A DNA stretch of 64,000 bases from UBA4656 sp002405525 (lineage in GTDB: Bacteria; Pseudomonadota; Gammaproteobacteria; Xanthomonadales; Ahniellaceae): NCBI GenBank assembly GCA_036723735.1, contig DAIMGT010000007.1, positions 30,902 to 94,901 on the forward strand, written 5' to 3'. The translations under genes and the position numbers were made by a program. Below are positions 35,696 to 44,805 of the stretch, one piece after another. Each line of letters starts with the position of its first letter. The first letter of the stretch is position 1. Below the pieces are notes generated by a model. The model made no database searches. It worked only from the letters and a program-made list of their open reading frames with translations, and had not been told where the DNA came from.

Positions 35696-36649
35696 ATGGC
35701 CCTTCGAACGCTGTTCCCCGACGTCCAGCCCCACGCCTCCGGCTTCCTCGACGTCGATCCGCCGCACCGGATCTACTGGGAGCAGAGCGGCAATCCCGAC
35801 GGAAAGCCAGCGCTGGTGCTGCACGGCGGCCCCGGCAGCGGCACCAGCCCGCGGATGCGGCGGTTCTTCGACCCGGCGCACTGGCGCATCGTCATGTTCG
35901 ACCAGCGCGGTTGCGGGCGGTCCACGCCGCACGCGGAGCTGGCCGGCAACTCGACCTGGGAGCTGGTCGCTGACATGGAGTGCCTCCGCCGGCGCCTTGG
36001 GATCGAGCGCTGGATGGTGTTCGGCGGCAGTTGGGGATCCACCCTGGCGCTGGCCTATGCGCAGGCGCATCCGGGCCGGGTGGCGGCGCTGGTGCTGCGT
36101 GGGATCTTCCTGCTCCGGCGCTGGGAACTGGAGTGGTTCTACCAGGATGGTTGCAGCGCGATCTTCCCGGACCTGTGGGAGCACTATCTGGCCCCGATCC
36201 CGCCCGCGGAGCGCGGCGATCTGATCAGTGCCTACCACCGTCGTCTGACTGGTTCAGATCCCGCCGTGCGGCTGGAGGCGGCGCGCGCGTGGTCCCTGTG
36301 GGAGGCGCGGACCTCCTTCCTGCGCGAGGACCCCGACTACGTCTCCGCCTTCGACAGCGAGGCGCGAGTGCTCGCCTTCGCAAGCATCGAGTGCCACTAC
36401 TTCGTGCACGGTGGCTTCTTCGCCTGCGACGGCCAGCTGCTGCGCGACGCCCACCGCCTGCACGGCATCCCCGGCACCATCGTGCAAGGGCGCTATGATG
36501 TCGTGTGCCCGACGCGCAGCGCCTGGGACCTGCACCGTGCTTGGCCGCAGGCTGACCTGCGCATCGTTCCCGACGCCGGGCACTCGGCGTTCGAGCCCGG
36601 CATCGCGCACGAACTGCTGCTCGCCACCGACCGCCATCGCGTCGCCTGA
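35696..36649 (+). CDS. pip: Proline iminopeptidase (alpha/beta hydrolase, S33)
   Basis: 317 aa cytosolic peptidase removing N-terminal proline. Oxyanion segment HGGPGSGTSPRMRRFFDP, FDQRGCGRSTPH, nucleophile elbow GGSWGSTLALAYAQ (Ser in GxSxGS), acid GRYDVVCP and His in PDAGHSAFEPG form the complete S33 triad. MALRTLFPDVQPHASGFLDV is the usual N-terminus; a much longer in-frame extension upstream is repeat DNA. Stand-alone gene. Confidence 0.94.
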   Translation: MALRTLFPDVQPHASGFLDVDPPHRIYWEQSGNPDGKPALVLHGGPGSGTSPRMRRFFDPAHWRIVMFDQRGCGRSTPHAELAGNSTWELVADMECLRRRLGIERWMVFGGSWGSTLALAYAQAHPGRVAALVLRGIFLLRRWELEWFYQDGCSAIFPDLWEHYLAPIPPAERGDLISAYHRRLTGSDPAVRLEAARAWSLWEARTSFLREDPDYVSAFDSEARVLAFASIECHYFVHGGFFACDGQLLRDAHRLHGIPGTIVQGRYDVVCPTRSAWDLHRAWPQADLRIVPDAGHSAFEPGIAHELLLATDRHRVA

Positions 36650-36758
36650 TCCACACGCCGCTGGACCGATCGCCCGGCCGTCACCGGCCCGGACGCGCTC
36701 CGACGGATCGGTTGCCTACGCGCAGATCGTGCATCGACCGCCGTTCAGCCGCTGCCTT

Positions 36759-37604
36759 TCAGTCGTGCGGTTCGCTGCCGACCACGACCTCTTCCGCGCC
36801 CAGCCACTGGCTGAGTGCGTCGATCACCTTGCGCAGCAGCGGCGCGACGGCCGGCGATGCCAGCGCGGCGCGGTCGACGTGCTCGGTCCACCCGAACAGC
36901 GAGTGCCGCAGATGGTCCTCGGTGCGTACCTGGTGCAGTAGGTCGTCGAGGATGCGTGCGAACTCCGACGGGGGCGGCGCGCCGCCAAGGGCGCCGAACA
37001 GGTCCGCCACGGCATCGAACAGCGCGCTTGCATCGGTGCCGAGACCGACGTCCCGCGGGCGCAGGGTGAAAGGCGAGCCGCGCGCGTCGGTCCACACCCG
37101 GTAGGACACCCGCGCCAGTGAATGGTAGAGCGCCTGTTCGGAGACCAGGACCAGCAGCAGGTGGCGAGGGTTGGCGCGCACCGCTGCGGTCGACAGCGCC
37201 CACTCGCCGGTGCGGACGAAGCCGTTGAGCCGCATCTGGTCGCGGAAGTCGGCCGCCTGCAGCTGGTCCAGCACCAGAACCGTGCGCGCCGCTTCGCTGA
37301 ATGCGCAGGCCTCGACCACGGCGCGCTCGAAACGCGTCAACGGCGCTTCCGCCGGCTGCGGATGGTCCTGTTCGTCGGCGGAAACCACGACGACCTGCGG
37401 CGCCAGCGGCCCGGGCTGGCCGAAGTCGTGGTAGACGACATGCGGATACTCCAATGCCTGCGCCAGCGCGTTGGCGAAGGCGGTCTTCCGGCGTCCGGAT
37501 TCGCCGCAGACGGCGAGGCAGCGCAAGTGGTCGATGCGCGCTGCGAACAGCGCGCGCACCTGGAACTCGTAGTCCTCGTTCGACTCGAAGCCGAACTCGG
37601 CCAT
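36759..37604 (-). CDS. P-loop-like ATP-binding protein of unknown function
   Basis: 281 aa. A nucleotide-binding loop GESGRRKT (34-41) lies in CLAVCGESGRRKTAFANALAQAL, but the Gly before Lys of a standard Walker A is Arg. A Walker B-like strand TVLVLDQLQ (Asp113) follows, so it may be a distant AAA-like or STAND-type ATPase. The rest is helical with no known domain recognised. MAEFGFESNEDYEFQ is taken as the start; a GTG at 37622 (six residues longer) is equally possible. It lies 58 bases downstream of the class III aminotransferase on the same strand, probably one transcript. Confidence 0.65.
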   Translation of the reverse strand: MAEFGFESNEDYEFQVRALFAARIDHLRCLAVCGESGRRKTAFANALAQALEYPHVVYHDFGQPGPLAPQVVVVSADEQDHPQPAEAPLTRFERAVVEACAFSEAARTVLVLDQLQAADFRDQMRLNGFVRTGEWALSTAAVRANPRHLLLVLVSEQALYHSLARVSYRVWTDARGSPFTLRPRDVGLGTDASALFDAVADLFGALGGAPPPSEFARILDDLLHQVRTEDHLRHSLFGWTEHVDRAALASPAVAPLLRKVIDALSQWLGAEEVVVGSEPHD

Positions 37605-37662
37605 CCGGCGGCGCAGGTTCACGGCTGCCCGCCGCCGGGCTCGGCGCCGCCGCGCGTCTGCG

Positions 37663-39174
37663 TCAGGCGGCCACCTGCCGGGCTGCGTCCACCGCGGCCC
37701 GCGGTCCATGGACCAGCGCCCGGCGGATGCCGTCGACCAGCAGTTCGATTTCCTCGCTGGTGATCGCAAACGGCGGAGTGAAACGCAGGGAGTTGGTGCC
37801 ACCGTGGATCACGCCGAAGCCGTGGTGGCGCAGGTATTCCTCCGTCGAGCCGGCGCCGAAGCACTTGAACTGCGCGGCGAGTTCGCAAGACACCAGCAGG
37901 CCCGTGCCCTGCACGCGGGTGATGGTGCCGGGCAGTTCGCGTGCAAGCTGCTCCAGCCGCGCTACCAGCTCGCGGCCGCGCTCGACCACGTTGCGGCGCA
38001 GTTCCGGGGTGATGGACCCCAGCACGGCGCAGGCGACTTCCATCGCGCGAGGGTTGGTGGTCATCGTGTTCCCGTAGATGCCCTTGCGGTACAGCGCCGC
38101 GGTGCGCGCGTTGACCGCCAGCACCGACAGCGGGTACTGGCCGCCGGTGATGGCCTTCGAGAACGTCTCCATGTCCGGGGCCTCGAACGCTTCGAAGCCC
38201 GGATAGTCCACGACCGACAGCACGCCGTGCGCGCGAAGGCCGGCCTGGATCGAATCGATCAGCAGCAGGGTGCCGTGTTCGCGCGTGAGTTCGCGCGCGG
38301 CGGCGTAGAACTCCGCCGGCACCGCACGGCCGGGATTGCCTTCGCCCATCACCGGCTCGAGGAACATGGCCTCGATGTGCCAGTGCTCGCGCTGCGCGCG
38401 GTCGAAGGTTTCGCGCAGCTGCGCGACGTCGTACGGCTCGACGACGAGCAGTTGCGCCTCGTGGTGCTTGTAGGATGCGAGGTTCGCAGCGTAGGCCTTG
38501 CGCGACGAATCGCTGTACAGCGCCGGCAGTTCGGTGCGGCCATGGAAGGCGCCCTTGATCGCGACGCGCTTGACGCGCCATCCGGCGTGCGGCGCGCCCG
38601 GGTCGGTCATCAACCGGGTGTTGACGTCGGCGAAGCGCCCGGCCAGGGACACCGACTCCGAGCCCGAGTTCAGGCACATGAACTTCTCGAACGGGCAGCC
38701 TCCGCGCGCGCGCCCGATCTCGTGGCGCAGCGCGCGCGACAGGCGCAGCTGCGAGGCGCTCGGGGTCATGATGTTTGCCATCACGACCGGCTTCGCCAAC
38801 GTGTCCAGCACCATCTGCGGCGCGTGGCCGGAGCCGAGCATGCCGTAGCCACCGCAGTCATGGACCACCGCGCCCTGCGTGGTCACCACCCAGGGGCCGC
38901 GCGCGGCCAGCGCGACGAAGGGATTGATCGCGTCTTCCTGGTAGAAGTTGACGAAGCCTTCCTGCGCGGCGCGGATCTGGCCCGCCTCGTCGAGCGCGGC
39001 GAAGTCCGGCAGGTCGCGCAGCAGCGCGGCATGGGCAGCGGCGGCCTCGTCGACCGCCTGCTCCAGGGCATGATGGGTCGCGGCGAATCGCAGCACTACC
39101 GCGTCGGGCAGGCCGTGGGTGATCCGGGTGGCCGCGTTGCGGCGCAGGGGCTCGAGCTTCTGCAGCAGGGACAT
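37663..39174 (-). CDS. Class III PLP-dependent aminotransferase
   Basis: 503 aa fold-type I transaminase, 4-aminobutyrate/ornithine/lysine type. Visible: the PLP phosphate site NSGSESVSLAGR, IKGAFHGRTELPALYS, the Asp of LLLIDSIQAGLRAHG, the Schiff-base lysine Lys340 in METFSKAITGGQYP, and TTNPRAMEVAC. The closest match by memory is L-lysine 6-aminotransferase-like proteins, which have a similar GGYGMLGSGHAP start, but the substrate is uncertain. It is followed by the unknown ATP-binding protein. Confidence 0.85.
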   Translation of the reverse strand: MSLLQKLEPLRRNAATRITHGLPDAVVLRFAATHHALEQAVDEAAAAHAALLRDLPDFAALDEAGQIRAAQEGFVNFYQEDAINPFVALAARGPWVVTTQGAVVHDCGGYGMLGSGHAPQMVLDTLAKPVVMANIMTPSASQLRLSRALRHEIGRARGGCPFEKFMCLNSGSESVSLAGRFADVNTRLMTDPGAPHAGWRVKRVAIKGAFHGRTELPALYSDSSRKAYAANLASYKHHEAQLLVVEPYDVAQLRETFDRAQREHWHIEAMFLEPVMGEGNPGRAVPAEFYAAARELTREHGTLLLIDSIQAGLRAHGVLSVVDYPGFEAFEAPDMETFSKAITGGQYPLSVLAVNARTAALYRKGIYGNTMTTNPRAMEVACAVLGSITPELRRNVVERGRELVARLEQLARELPGTITRVQGTGLLVSCELAAQFKCFGAGSTEEYLRHHGFGVIHGGTNSLRFTPPFAITSEEIELLVDGIRRALVHGPRAAVDAARQVAA

Positions 39175-39353
39175 GGTCGCCTCCGTCGCGTCCCGCCGGG
39201 GCGGGAACGCAGGAAAATCATCGACTTACAGTCCTTCAATCATATCATGCGGGTGGTCGGCTCCGGTACCCCCGGACGGGCATGACGGTCGTCACCTCCG
39301 GCACCTGTGATCCGGGGCTGGCGCCGCGGGGCGGGCTGGCGCAAGGTGCGCGC

Positions 39354-40574
39354 ATGGACACACACGATCCCGACGCGCTGCGCCTTCCCGACTGGCCCTG
39401 GCTCGCCCGCCTGCGCGCCTGGCGCGAGGCGCTCGATCGCCGCCTGCTGCCGCGGACGCTGGCGCCTGGCGAGAGCGCTTGGATGCCGCTGTTGTTCCTG
39501 GCGTTCCTGTTTCTGCCGCTGGCGTTCCCGATGATGCGGCCGCTGGACATCGGGCTGACACTGCTGTCGATCGTGCTGTTCCTGCCGCTGTATTTCGGCG
39601 CGTTCTGGCTGGCGGGCTGGCGTCGCGTGGCGATGGGGCTGGCGATGGCGGCGCTCGCGCCGGCGCTGCTGCCGGTCAACCCGTTCGCCAACACGTACAC
39701 CATCTACGGCGCGCTCTCCGCGGCCACCTTGTCGCTGCCGACGGCGCTGCTGGCGCTGGTCGGCTCGCTGGCGATGCTCGCCGTCTCGCACTGGCTGATC
39801 GATCCGGTGGCCGGCGTGTTCGTGCTGCTGCTGACCACGTTGGTCTCCACCACCTCCTTGATCGCGATGCGCACGTACGCCGCCACGGCGCGCGAGCAGG
39901 CGGCCTTGCGCCTGTCGCAGGACGAGGTTGCCCGGCTGGCCAAGGTGGCCGAACGCGAGCGCATCGGCCGCGACCTGCACGACCTGCTCGGCCACACGTT
40001 GTCGGTGATCGCGATCAAGGCGGAACTGGCCAGTAAGCTCGCCATCCGTGACCCGGTGGCTGCGCAGTCGGAGATCGCCGACGTCGAGTGCGTGGCGCGC
40101 GAGGCGCTGGGCCAGGTGCGGCGCGCGGTCAGCGGCATGCGCGCGGTCGGCATCCGCGCGGAGTTCGCCAACGCGCGGCTTGCGTTGAGCGCGGTGCTGG
40201 TGGATTTCGAGTACCGCGCGCCGGACCTGGTGCTGCATCCGGAGGTGGAGACCGTGCTCGCGCTGGCGCTGCGCGAGGCGACCACCAACATCATCCGCCA
40301 CGCCGGCGCGCGGCGCGTGGCGGCGGAGCTGCTGCGCGAGGCGGCCAACGTGGTGCTGACGGTGAGCGACGACGGCGTCGGCGGCGCGGTCGCCGACGGC
40401 AACGGGCTCAAGGGCATGCGCGAGCGGCTGGCGGCCCTCGGCGGCACGCTGGCCATCGAGTCCCAGGCAGGGCAGGGCACGCGTCTGCGCATCGTGGTGC
40501 CGTGGCGCGATCCCGGCAGCGACGAGGCTGGGCGTGAGCGCGCGACGGTGCGTCACTTGCGCGCGGTCGGTTGA
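39354..40574 (+). CDS. Sensor histidine kinase, NarL/DesK type
   Basis: 406 aa. Several membrane helices between about 44 and 175 (FLAFLFLPLAFP, IGLTLLSIVLFLPLYFGAFWLAG, ALLALVGSLAMLAVSHWLI, VAGVFVLLLTTLVST) precede a HisKA_3 domain with phospho-acceptor His209 (ERERIGRDLHDLLGH) and a HATPase (REATTNIIRHAGA, VSDDGVGG, KGMRERLAALGG). DesK-like kinases sense membrane state such as fatty-acid fluidity. ATG 39354 is preferred over 39282, whose extra residues are low complexity. It pairs with the next gene. Confidence 0.88.
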   Translation: MDTHDPDALRLPDWPWLARLRAWREALDRRLLPRTLAPGESAWMPLLFLAFLFLPLAFPMMRPLDIGLTLLSIVLFLPLYFGAFWLAGWRRVAMGLAMAALAPALLPVNPFANTYTIYGALSAATLSLPTALLALVGSLAMLAVSHWLIDPVAGVFVLLLTTLVSTTSLIAMRTYAATAREQAALRLSQDEVARLAKVAERERIGRDLHDLLGHTLSVIAIKAELASKLAIRDPVAAQSEIADVECVAREALGQVRRAVSGMRAVGIRAEFANARLALSAVLVDFEYRAPDLVLHPEVETVLALALREATTNIIRHAGARRVAAELLREAANVVLTVSDDGVGGAVADGNGLKGMRERLAALGGTLAIESQAGQGTRLRIVVPWRDPGSDEAGRERATVRHLRAVG

Positions 40575-40656
40575 ACGGCGGTCGATCGGGCGCAGGGCGG
40601 TTGGACGCGGGCGGCGGCGGTGCTAACGTCGCGCCGCCTTCCCGCCGGAGTTTCCC

Positions 40657-41259
40657 TTGATCCGCGTCCTGCTTGCCGAAGACCAGGCCATGGTGCGGGG
40701 CGCGCTGGCCGCGCTGTTGCGGCTCGAACCCGACATCGACGTGGTCGGCAGCGTGGCCGACGGCGAGACCGCGTGGCGCGAAGTGCAGCGGCTCGCGCCC
40801 GACGTTCTGGTCACCGACATCGAGATGCCGCACCTGACCGGCCTCGAGCTCGCGCAGCGGGTGAAGGAGGGCGGGCAGTCGTGCAAGGTGGTGATCCTCA
40901 CCACGTTCGCGCGCGCCGGCTATCTGCGGCGCGCGCTGGATGCCGGCGCCAGCGGTTACCTGCTCAAGGATGCGCCCGCCGACCGCCTGGCCGAGGCGCT
41001 GCGCAAGGTGCATCGCGGGGGCAGGGCGGTCGATCCCGAACTCGCGGTTGAGGCGTGGTCGGAGGCCGATCCGCTCAACGACCGCGAGCGTCAGGTCCTG
41101 CGGTTGGCAGGCGAAGGACGCTCGGCGGGCGAGATCGCCGACGAACTGGGGCTTTCGCAGGGCACTGTCCGCAACTACCTGTCGGAGGCGATCGGCAAGC
41201 TCGGCGTGGGCAACCGCATCGAGGCCTACCGGCTGGCTCGGCAGAAGGGTTGGCTGTAG
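40657..41259 (+). CDS. LuxR-type response regulator, DesR-like
   Basis: 200 aa. Receiver domain about 1-120 with acidic LLAEDQAM, phosphoryl-acceptor Asp54 (VLVTDIEMP) and Lys in GYLLKDAP; C-terminal LuxR HTH (LNDRERQVLRLAGEGRSAGEIADELGLSQGTVRNYLSEAIGKLG). The start is TTG at 40657, with CCGGAG 6 bases upstream; no ATG or GTG gives the full receiver. Cognate partner of the upstream kinase. Confidence 0.9.
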   Translation: MIRVLLAEDQAMVRGALAALLRLEPDIDVVGSVADGETAWREVQRLAPDVLVTDIEMPHLTGLELAQRVKEGGQSCKVVILTTFARAGYLRRALDAGASGYLLKDAPADRLAEALRKVHRGGRAVDPELAVEAWSEADPLNDRERQVLRLAGEGRSAGEIADELGLSQGTVRNYLSEAIGKLGVGNRIEAYRLARQKGWL

Positions 41260-41314
41260 CGTCGACGCGGGTCGTGGTGAAATCGGCGGTCGACGAATCG
41301 CCGCCGCAGACGCC

Positions 41315-42352
41315 GTGAAGAAATCCGACTTCCATTTCGACCTGCCACAGGACCTGATCGCTCAGGAGCCGCTGGCCGAGCGGTCGGCCAGCCGCCTGCT
41401 GGTGGCCGATGCCCGTGCCGGCAGCCTTTCCGACCGCGTGTTCCGCGACCTGCCCGACCTGCTCGCGCCGGGCGACCTGGTGGTGTTCAACGACACGCGG
41501 GTGATCCCGGCCCGACTGCATGGACGCAAGGACAGCGGCGGCGCGGTCGAAGTGCTGATCGAGCGCGTGGTCGGCGCCCACGAAGTGGTCGCGCAGGTGC
41601 GCGCCTCGAAGGCTCTCGTCGAGGGCCGGACGATCGCGCTCGGGGACGGCACGCTGCTCCGCGTGCTTGGCCGCGAGGGCGATTTTTGGCGCCTTCGCTT
41701 CGAAACCGGCGAGCCGCTGGAGGCGGTGCTGGCCCGCGTCGGCCACATGCCGCTGCCGCCGTACATCAAGCGCGCCGACGCCGCATCCGACCGCGAGCGC
41801 TACCAGACCGTCTACGCGGCCAGCGCGGGCGCCGTGGCCGCTCCCACCGCCGGGCTGCACTTCGACGCGCCGCTGCTGGCGCGACTGGCAGATCGCGGCA
41901 TCGAGACCGGCCACGTCACCCTGCACGTCGGCGCGGGCACCTTCCAGCCGCTGCGCGGCGACGACGTGCGCGGCCACGTGATGCACAGCGAGTGGCTCAA
42001 CGTCGGCGCCGAACTGGTCGCCAAGGCGCGCGCGGCCCGTTCGCGCGGCAACCGAGTGGCCGCGATCGGCACCACCGTGGTGCGCGCTCTGGAGACCGCC
42101 TCGCAGGGCGGGGAACTGGCGCCTTACGCCGGGGAAACGCAGATCTTCATTTTCCCCGGCTACCGCTTCCGCAGCGTGGACGCCCTGGTGACCAACTTCC
42201 ACCTGCCGGAGTCGACCTTGATCATGCTGGTGAGCGCCTTCGCGGGACGTGAGTTCGTGCTCGGCGCCTACCGCCACGCGGTCGCGGCCCGCTATCGGTT
42301 CTTTTCCTATGGCGACGCGATGCTGGTCTTTCCTCCGGGCACTGCCTGCTGA
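41315..42352 (+). CDS. queA: S-adenosylmethionine:tRNA ribosyltransferase-isomerase
   Basis: 345 aa cytosolic enzyme of queuosine synthesis that adds the ribosyl group of SAM to preQ1 in tRNA anticodons. Family markers: KSDFHFDLPQDLIAQEPLAERSASRLLV, VVFNDTRVIPARLHGRK, GHMPLPPYIKR, YQTVYA, AAPTAGLHFDAPLLARL, HVTLHVGAGTFQP and LVTNFHLPESTLIMLVSAFAG. GTG at 41315 is the start; the longer in-frame ORF crosses the response-regulator gene. Confidence 0.95.
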   Translation: MKKSDFHFDLPQDLIAQEPLAERSASRLLVADARAGSLSDRVFRDLPDLLAPGDLVVFNDTRVIPARLHGRKDSGGAVEVLIERVVGAHEVVAQVRASKALVEGRTIALGDGTLLRVLGREGDFWRLRFETGEPLEAVLARVGHMPLPPYIKRADAASDRERYQTVYAASAGAVAAPTAGLHFDAPLLARLADRGIETGHVTLHVGAGTFQPLRGDDVRGHVMHSEWLNVGAELVAKARAARSRGNRVAAIGTTVVRALETASQGGELAPYAGETQIFIFPGYRFRSVDALVTNFHLPESTLIMLVSAFAGREFVLGAYRHAVAARYRFFSYGDAMLVFPPGTAC

Positions 42353-42437
42353 GCGGGGCGGGGTTGGACGCCGGCCGGATTCGCCCCCCCGCCGGGCCAG
42401 CCCCTACAATGGCGGGCCGGCACCGGGGCCAGGACCC

Positions 42438-43325
42438 ATGACGACCCAGAAAGGCATCATCCTCGCCGGCGGCGCCGGCACGCGGCTGCATCCGCTGACC
42501 ATCGCGATGTCCAAGCAGTTGCTGCCGGTCTACGACAAGCCGATGATCCACTATCCGCTGAGCACCCTGATGCTGGCGGGCATCCGCGACATCCTGGTGA
42601 TCAACACCCCGCATGAGCAGGCCCTGTTCCAGCGACTGCTCGGCGACGGCGCGCAGTGGGGCATCCACATCCGCTATGCGGTGCAGCCGCAGCCCAACGG
42701 GCTGGCCGAGGCCTTCATCATCGGCCGCGAGTTCGTCGAGGGCCACCCGGTGTGCCTGATCCTCGGCGACAACATCTTTTATGGCCACGGGCTGACCGAG
42801 GTGCTGCGCCACGCCGCCGCGCGCGTCGACGGCGCGACCGTTTTCGGCTACTGGGTGCGCGACCCGGAGCGTTACGGCGTGGCCGAATTCGATGCGGACG
42901 GGCGCGTGGTCGGTATCGAGGAGAAGCCGGCCAAGCCGAGGTCGAACTACGCGGTCACGGGGCTGTATTTCTACGACCATCGCGCCTGCGAGTTCGCCGC
43001 TGCGCTCGCGCCTTCGCCGCGTGGCGAGCTGGAGATCACTGACCTCAACCGGCGTTACCTCGAGGACGGCTCGCTGCGGGTCGAGAAGCTCGGCCGCGGC
43101 TACGCCTGGCTCGACACCGGCACCCACGAATCCCTGCTGCAGGCGTCGAACTTCATCGAGACCATCGAACAGCGCCAGGGCCTGCGCGCCTGCTGCCCGG
43201 AGGAGATCGCGTTCACCAACGGCTGGATCGACGCCGGGCAACTGCTGTCGCTGGCGAAGTCGCTCGGCAAGTCCGGTTACGGCGCCTATCTGGAACGGGT
43301 CGCGCGCGGCGAGGGCCTGGCATGA
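42438..43325 (+). CDS. rmlA: Glucose-1-phosphate thymidylyltransferase
   Basis: 295 aa (RfbA). It makes dTDP-glucose from dTTP and glucose-1-phosphate, the first step of dTDP-L-rhamnose synthesis. Nucleotidyltransferase motif GGAGTRLHPLTIAMSKQLLPVYDKPMIHYP, ILGDNIFYG and VVGIEEKPAKPRSNYAVTGLYFYD are visible. ATG 42438 follows AGGACCC. It opens the rmlA-rmlC-rmlD-xanB operon and overlaps rmlC by ATGA. Confidence 0.95.
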   Translation: MTTQKGIILAGGAGTRLHPLTIAMSKQLLPVYDKPMIHYPLSTLMLAGIRDILVINTPHEQALFQRLLGDGAQWGIHIRYAVQPQPNGLAEAFIIGREFVEGHPVCLILGDNIFYGHGLTEVLRHAAARVDGATVFGYWVRDPERYGVAEFDADGRVVGIEEKPAKPRSNYAVTGLYFYDHRACEFAAALAPSPRGELEITDLNRRYLEDGSLRVEKLGRGYAWLDTGTHESLLQASNFIETIEQRQGLRACCPEEIAFTNGWIDAGQLLSLAKSLGKSGYGAYLERVARGEGLA

Positions 43326-43879
43326 AGGTCCGCGCGCTGCGCATCCCCGGACTCGCCGTGGTCGAACCGCAGGTCTTCGGCGATCCGCGCGGCGAGTTCT
43401 TCGAGGTGTGGAACCGTGATCGGTTCGCTGCCCACGGATTGCACTTCGAGGTGGTGCAGGCCAACGTCTCGCGGTCCGTCGAAGGCGTGCTGCGCGGGCT
43501 GCACTACCAGTGGCCGAACCCGCAGGGCAAGCTGGTGAGCGTGCTCGACGGCGAGGTGTGGGACGTCGCGGTGGATATCCGGCGCGGGTCGCCCACCTTC
43601 GGGCAGTGGGAGGCCGTGGTGCTCAGCGGCGACAACCGTCGGCACTTCTGGATTCCGGAGGGCTTCGCGCACGGTTTCGTGGTCACCTCCGGGTGCGCGA
43701 CCTTCTCCTACCTGTGCACCGCGCCTTACGACAAGGCAGCCGACGCCGCGGTGCGCTGGGACGACCCCGGGTTGGCGATCGACTGGCCGCTCGCCGAGCC
43801 CCGGCTCAGCGACAAGGACGCCAGCGCGCCGCTGCTGTCGGGGATCACCCCAGACCGTCTTCCGGAGTACGCCGGATGA
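43322..43879 (+). CDS. rmlC: dTDP-4-dehydrorhamnose 3,5-epimerase
   Basis: 185 aa cupin (RfbC) that epimerises dTDP-4-keto-6-deoxyglucose. Typical blocks: DPRGEFFEVWNRDRF, VQANVSRSVEGVLRGLHYQWPNPQGKLV (with catalytic His in LHYQ), VWDVAVDIRRGSPTFGQW, WIPEGFAHGF and YLCTAPYDKAAD. Start overlaps rmlA and stop overlaps rmlD, both as ATGA. Confidence 0.95.
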   Translation: MKVRALRIPGLAVVEPQVFGDPRGEFFEVWNRDRFAAHGLHFEVVQANVSRSVEGVLRGLHYQWPNPQGKLVSVLDGEVWDVAVDIRRGSPTFGQWEAVVLSGDNRRHFWIPEGFAHGFVVTSGCATFSYLCTAPYDKAADAAVRWDDPGLAIDWPLAEPRLSDKDASAPLLSGITPDRLPEYAG

Positions 43880-44805
43880 AGCTGCTGCTGTTCGGCGCCG
43901 ACGGCCAGGTGGGCTTCGAACTGCTGCGCACCCTGGCACCGCTGGGCGAGGTGGTGCCGGCCACGCGCAAGGGCGTCGTGCCCGGCAATGCGGTTTGCCT
44001 GCGGGTCGACCTCGGGCGGCCCGATTCGCTGTCTGCTGCGATCGACGCCGCGCAGCCGGACTGGATCGTGAACGCCGCGGCTTGGACGGCGGTCGACCGC
44101 GCCGAGGACGAGCCGGATGCGGCGCGGCGCGCCAACGCCGACGCCCTCGCGGTGATCGGCGAGGCGGCGGCGAGACGCGGCGCGCGGGTGCTGCACTATT
44201 CGACCGACTACGTTTTCTCCGGCGAAGGCTCGCGGCCCTGGCGGGAGGACGACCCCACGGGCCCGCTCTCGGCATACGGGCAATCGAAGCTCGACGGCGA
44301 GCGCGAGCTGGCGGCGAGCGGGGCGCGGTACCTGGTGTTCCGCATTGCCTGGATCTACGCGGCGCGGGGGCACAACTTCCTGCGCACCATGCTGCGCCTG
44401 GCCGCCGAGCGCGACCGGCTTGCCGTGGTCGATGACCAGCAGGGCTGCCCCACGCCGGCGCGGTTCGTCGCCGAAGCCACCGCGCAGGCGATCGCCCGGC
44501 ATTCGGCGGCAGGGCCCGCCGACCGGATGCGTCTCGAAGGCATCTTCCATCTTGCTTGCCGCGGGCAGACGTCCTGGCACGGTTTCGCCGTCGCGCTGCT
44601 GGAGCGCGCGCTGCGCGCCGGCCTCGTCGTGCGCATGCCGGAGGTGGCGCCGATCCGCAGCGCCGACTTCCCGACCCGTGCGCGCCGGCCGGCGTGGTCG
44701 GTGCTCGACACCGCGCGCCTGCGCGACGCTTTCGGCCTGCACCTGCCGCACTGGCAGCAGGAGCTCGACGCGGTGATCGGCGAACTGGCCGCCGCGCGCG
44801 GATGA
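43876..44805 (+). CDS. rmlD: dTDP-4-dehydrorhamnose reductase
   Basis: 309 aa SDR enzyme (RfbD) giving dTDP-L-rhamnose with NAD(P)H. Coenzyme loop LLFGADGQVGFEL, IVNAAAWTAVDRAEDEPDAA, STDYVFSG, and catalytic Tyr134-x3-Lys138 (YGQSK) are present. Stop overlaps the next gene start as ATGA at 44802. Confidence 0.94.
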   Translation: MKLLLFGADGQVGFELLRTLAPLGEVVPATRKGVVPGNAVCLRVDLGRPDSLSAAIDAAQPDWIVNAAAWTAVDRAEDEPDAARRANADALAVIGEAAARRGARVLHYSTDYVFSGEGSRPWREDDPTGPLSAYGQSKLDGERELAASGARYLVFRIAWIYAARGHNFLRTMLRLAAERDRLAVVDDQQGCPTPARFVAEATAQAIARHSAAGPADRMRLEGIFHLACRGQTSWHGFAVALLERALRAGLVVRMPEVAPIRSADFPTRARRPAWSVLDTARLRDAFGLHLPHWQQELDAVIGELAAARG

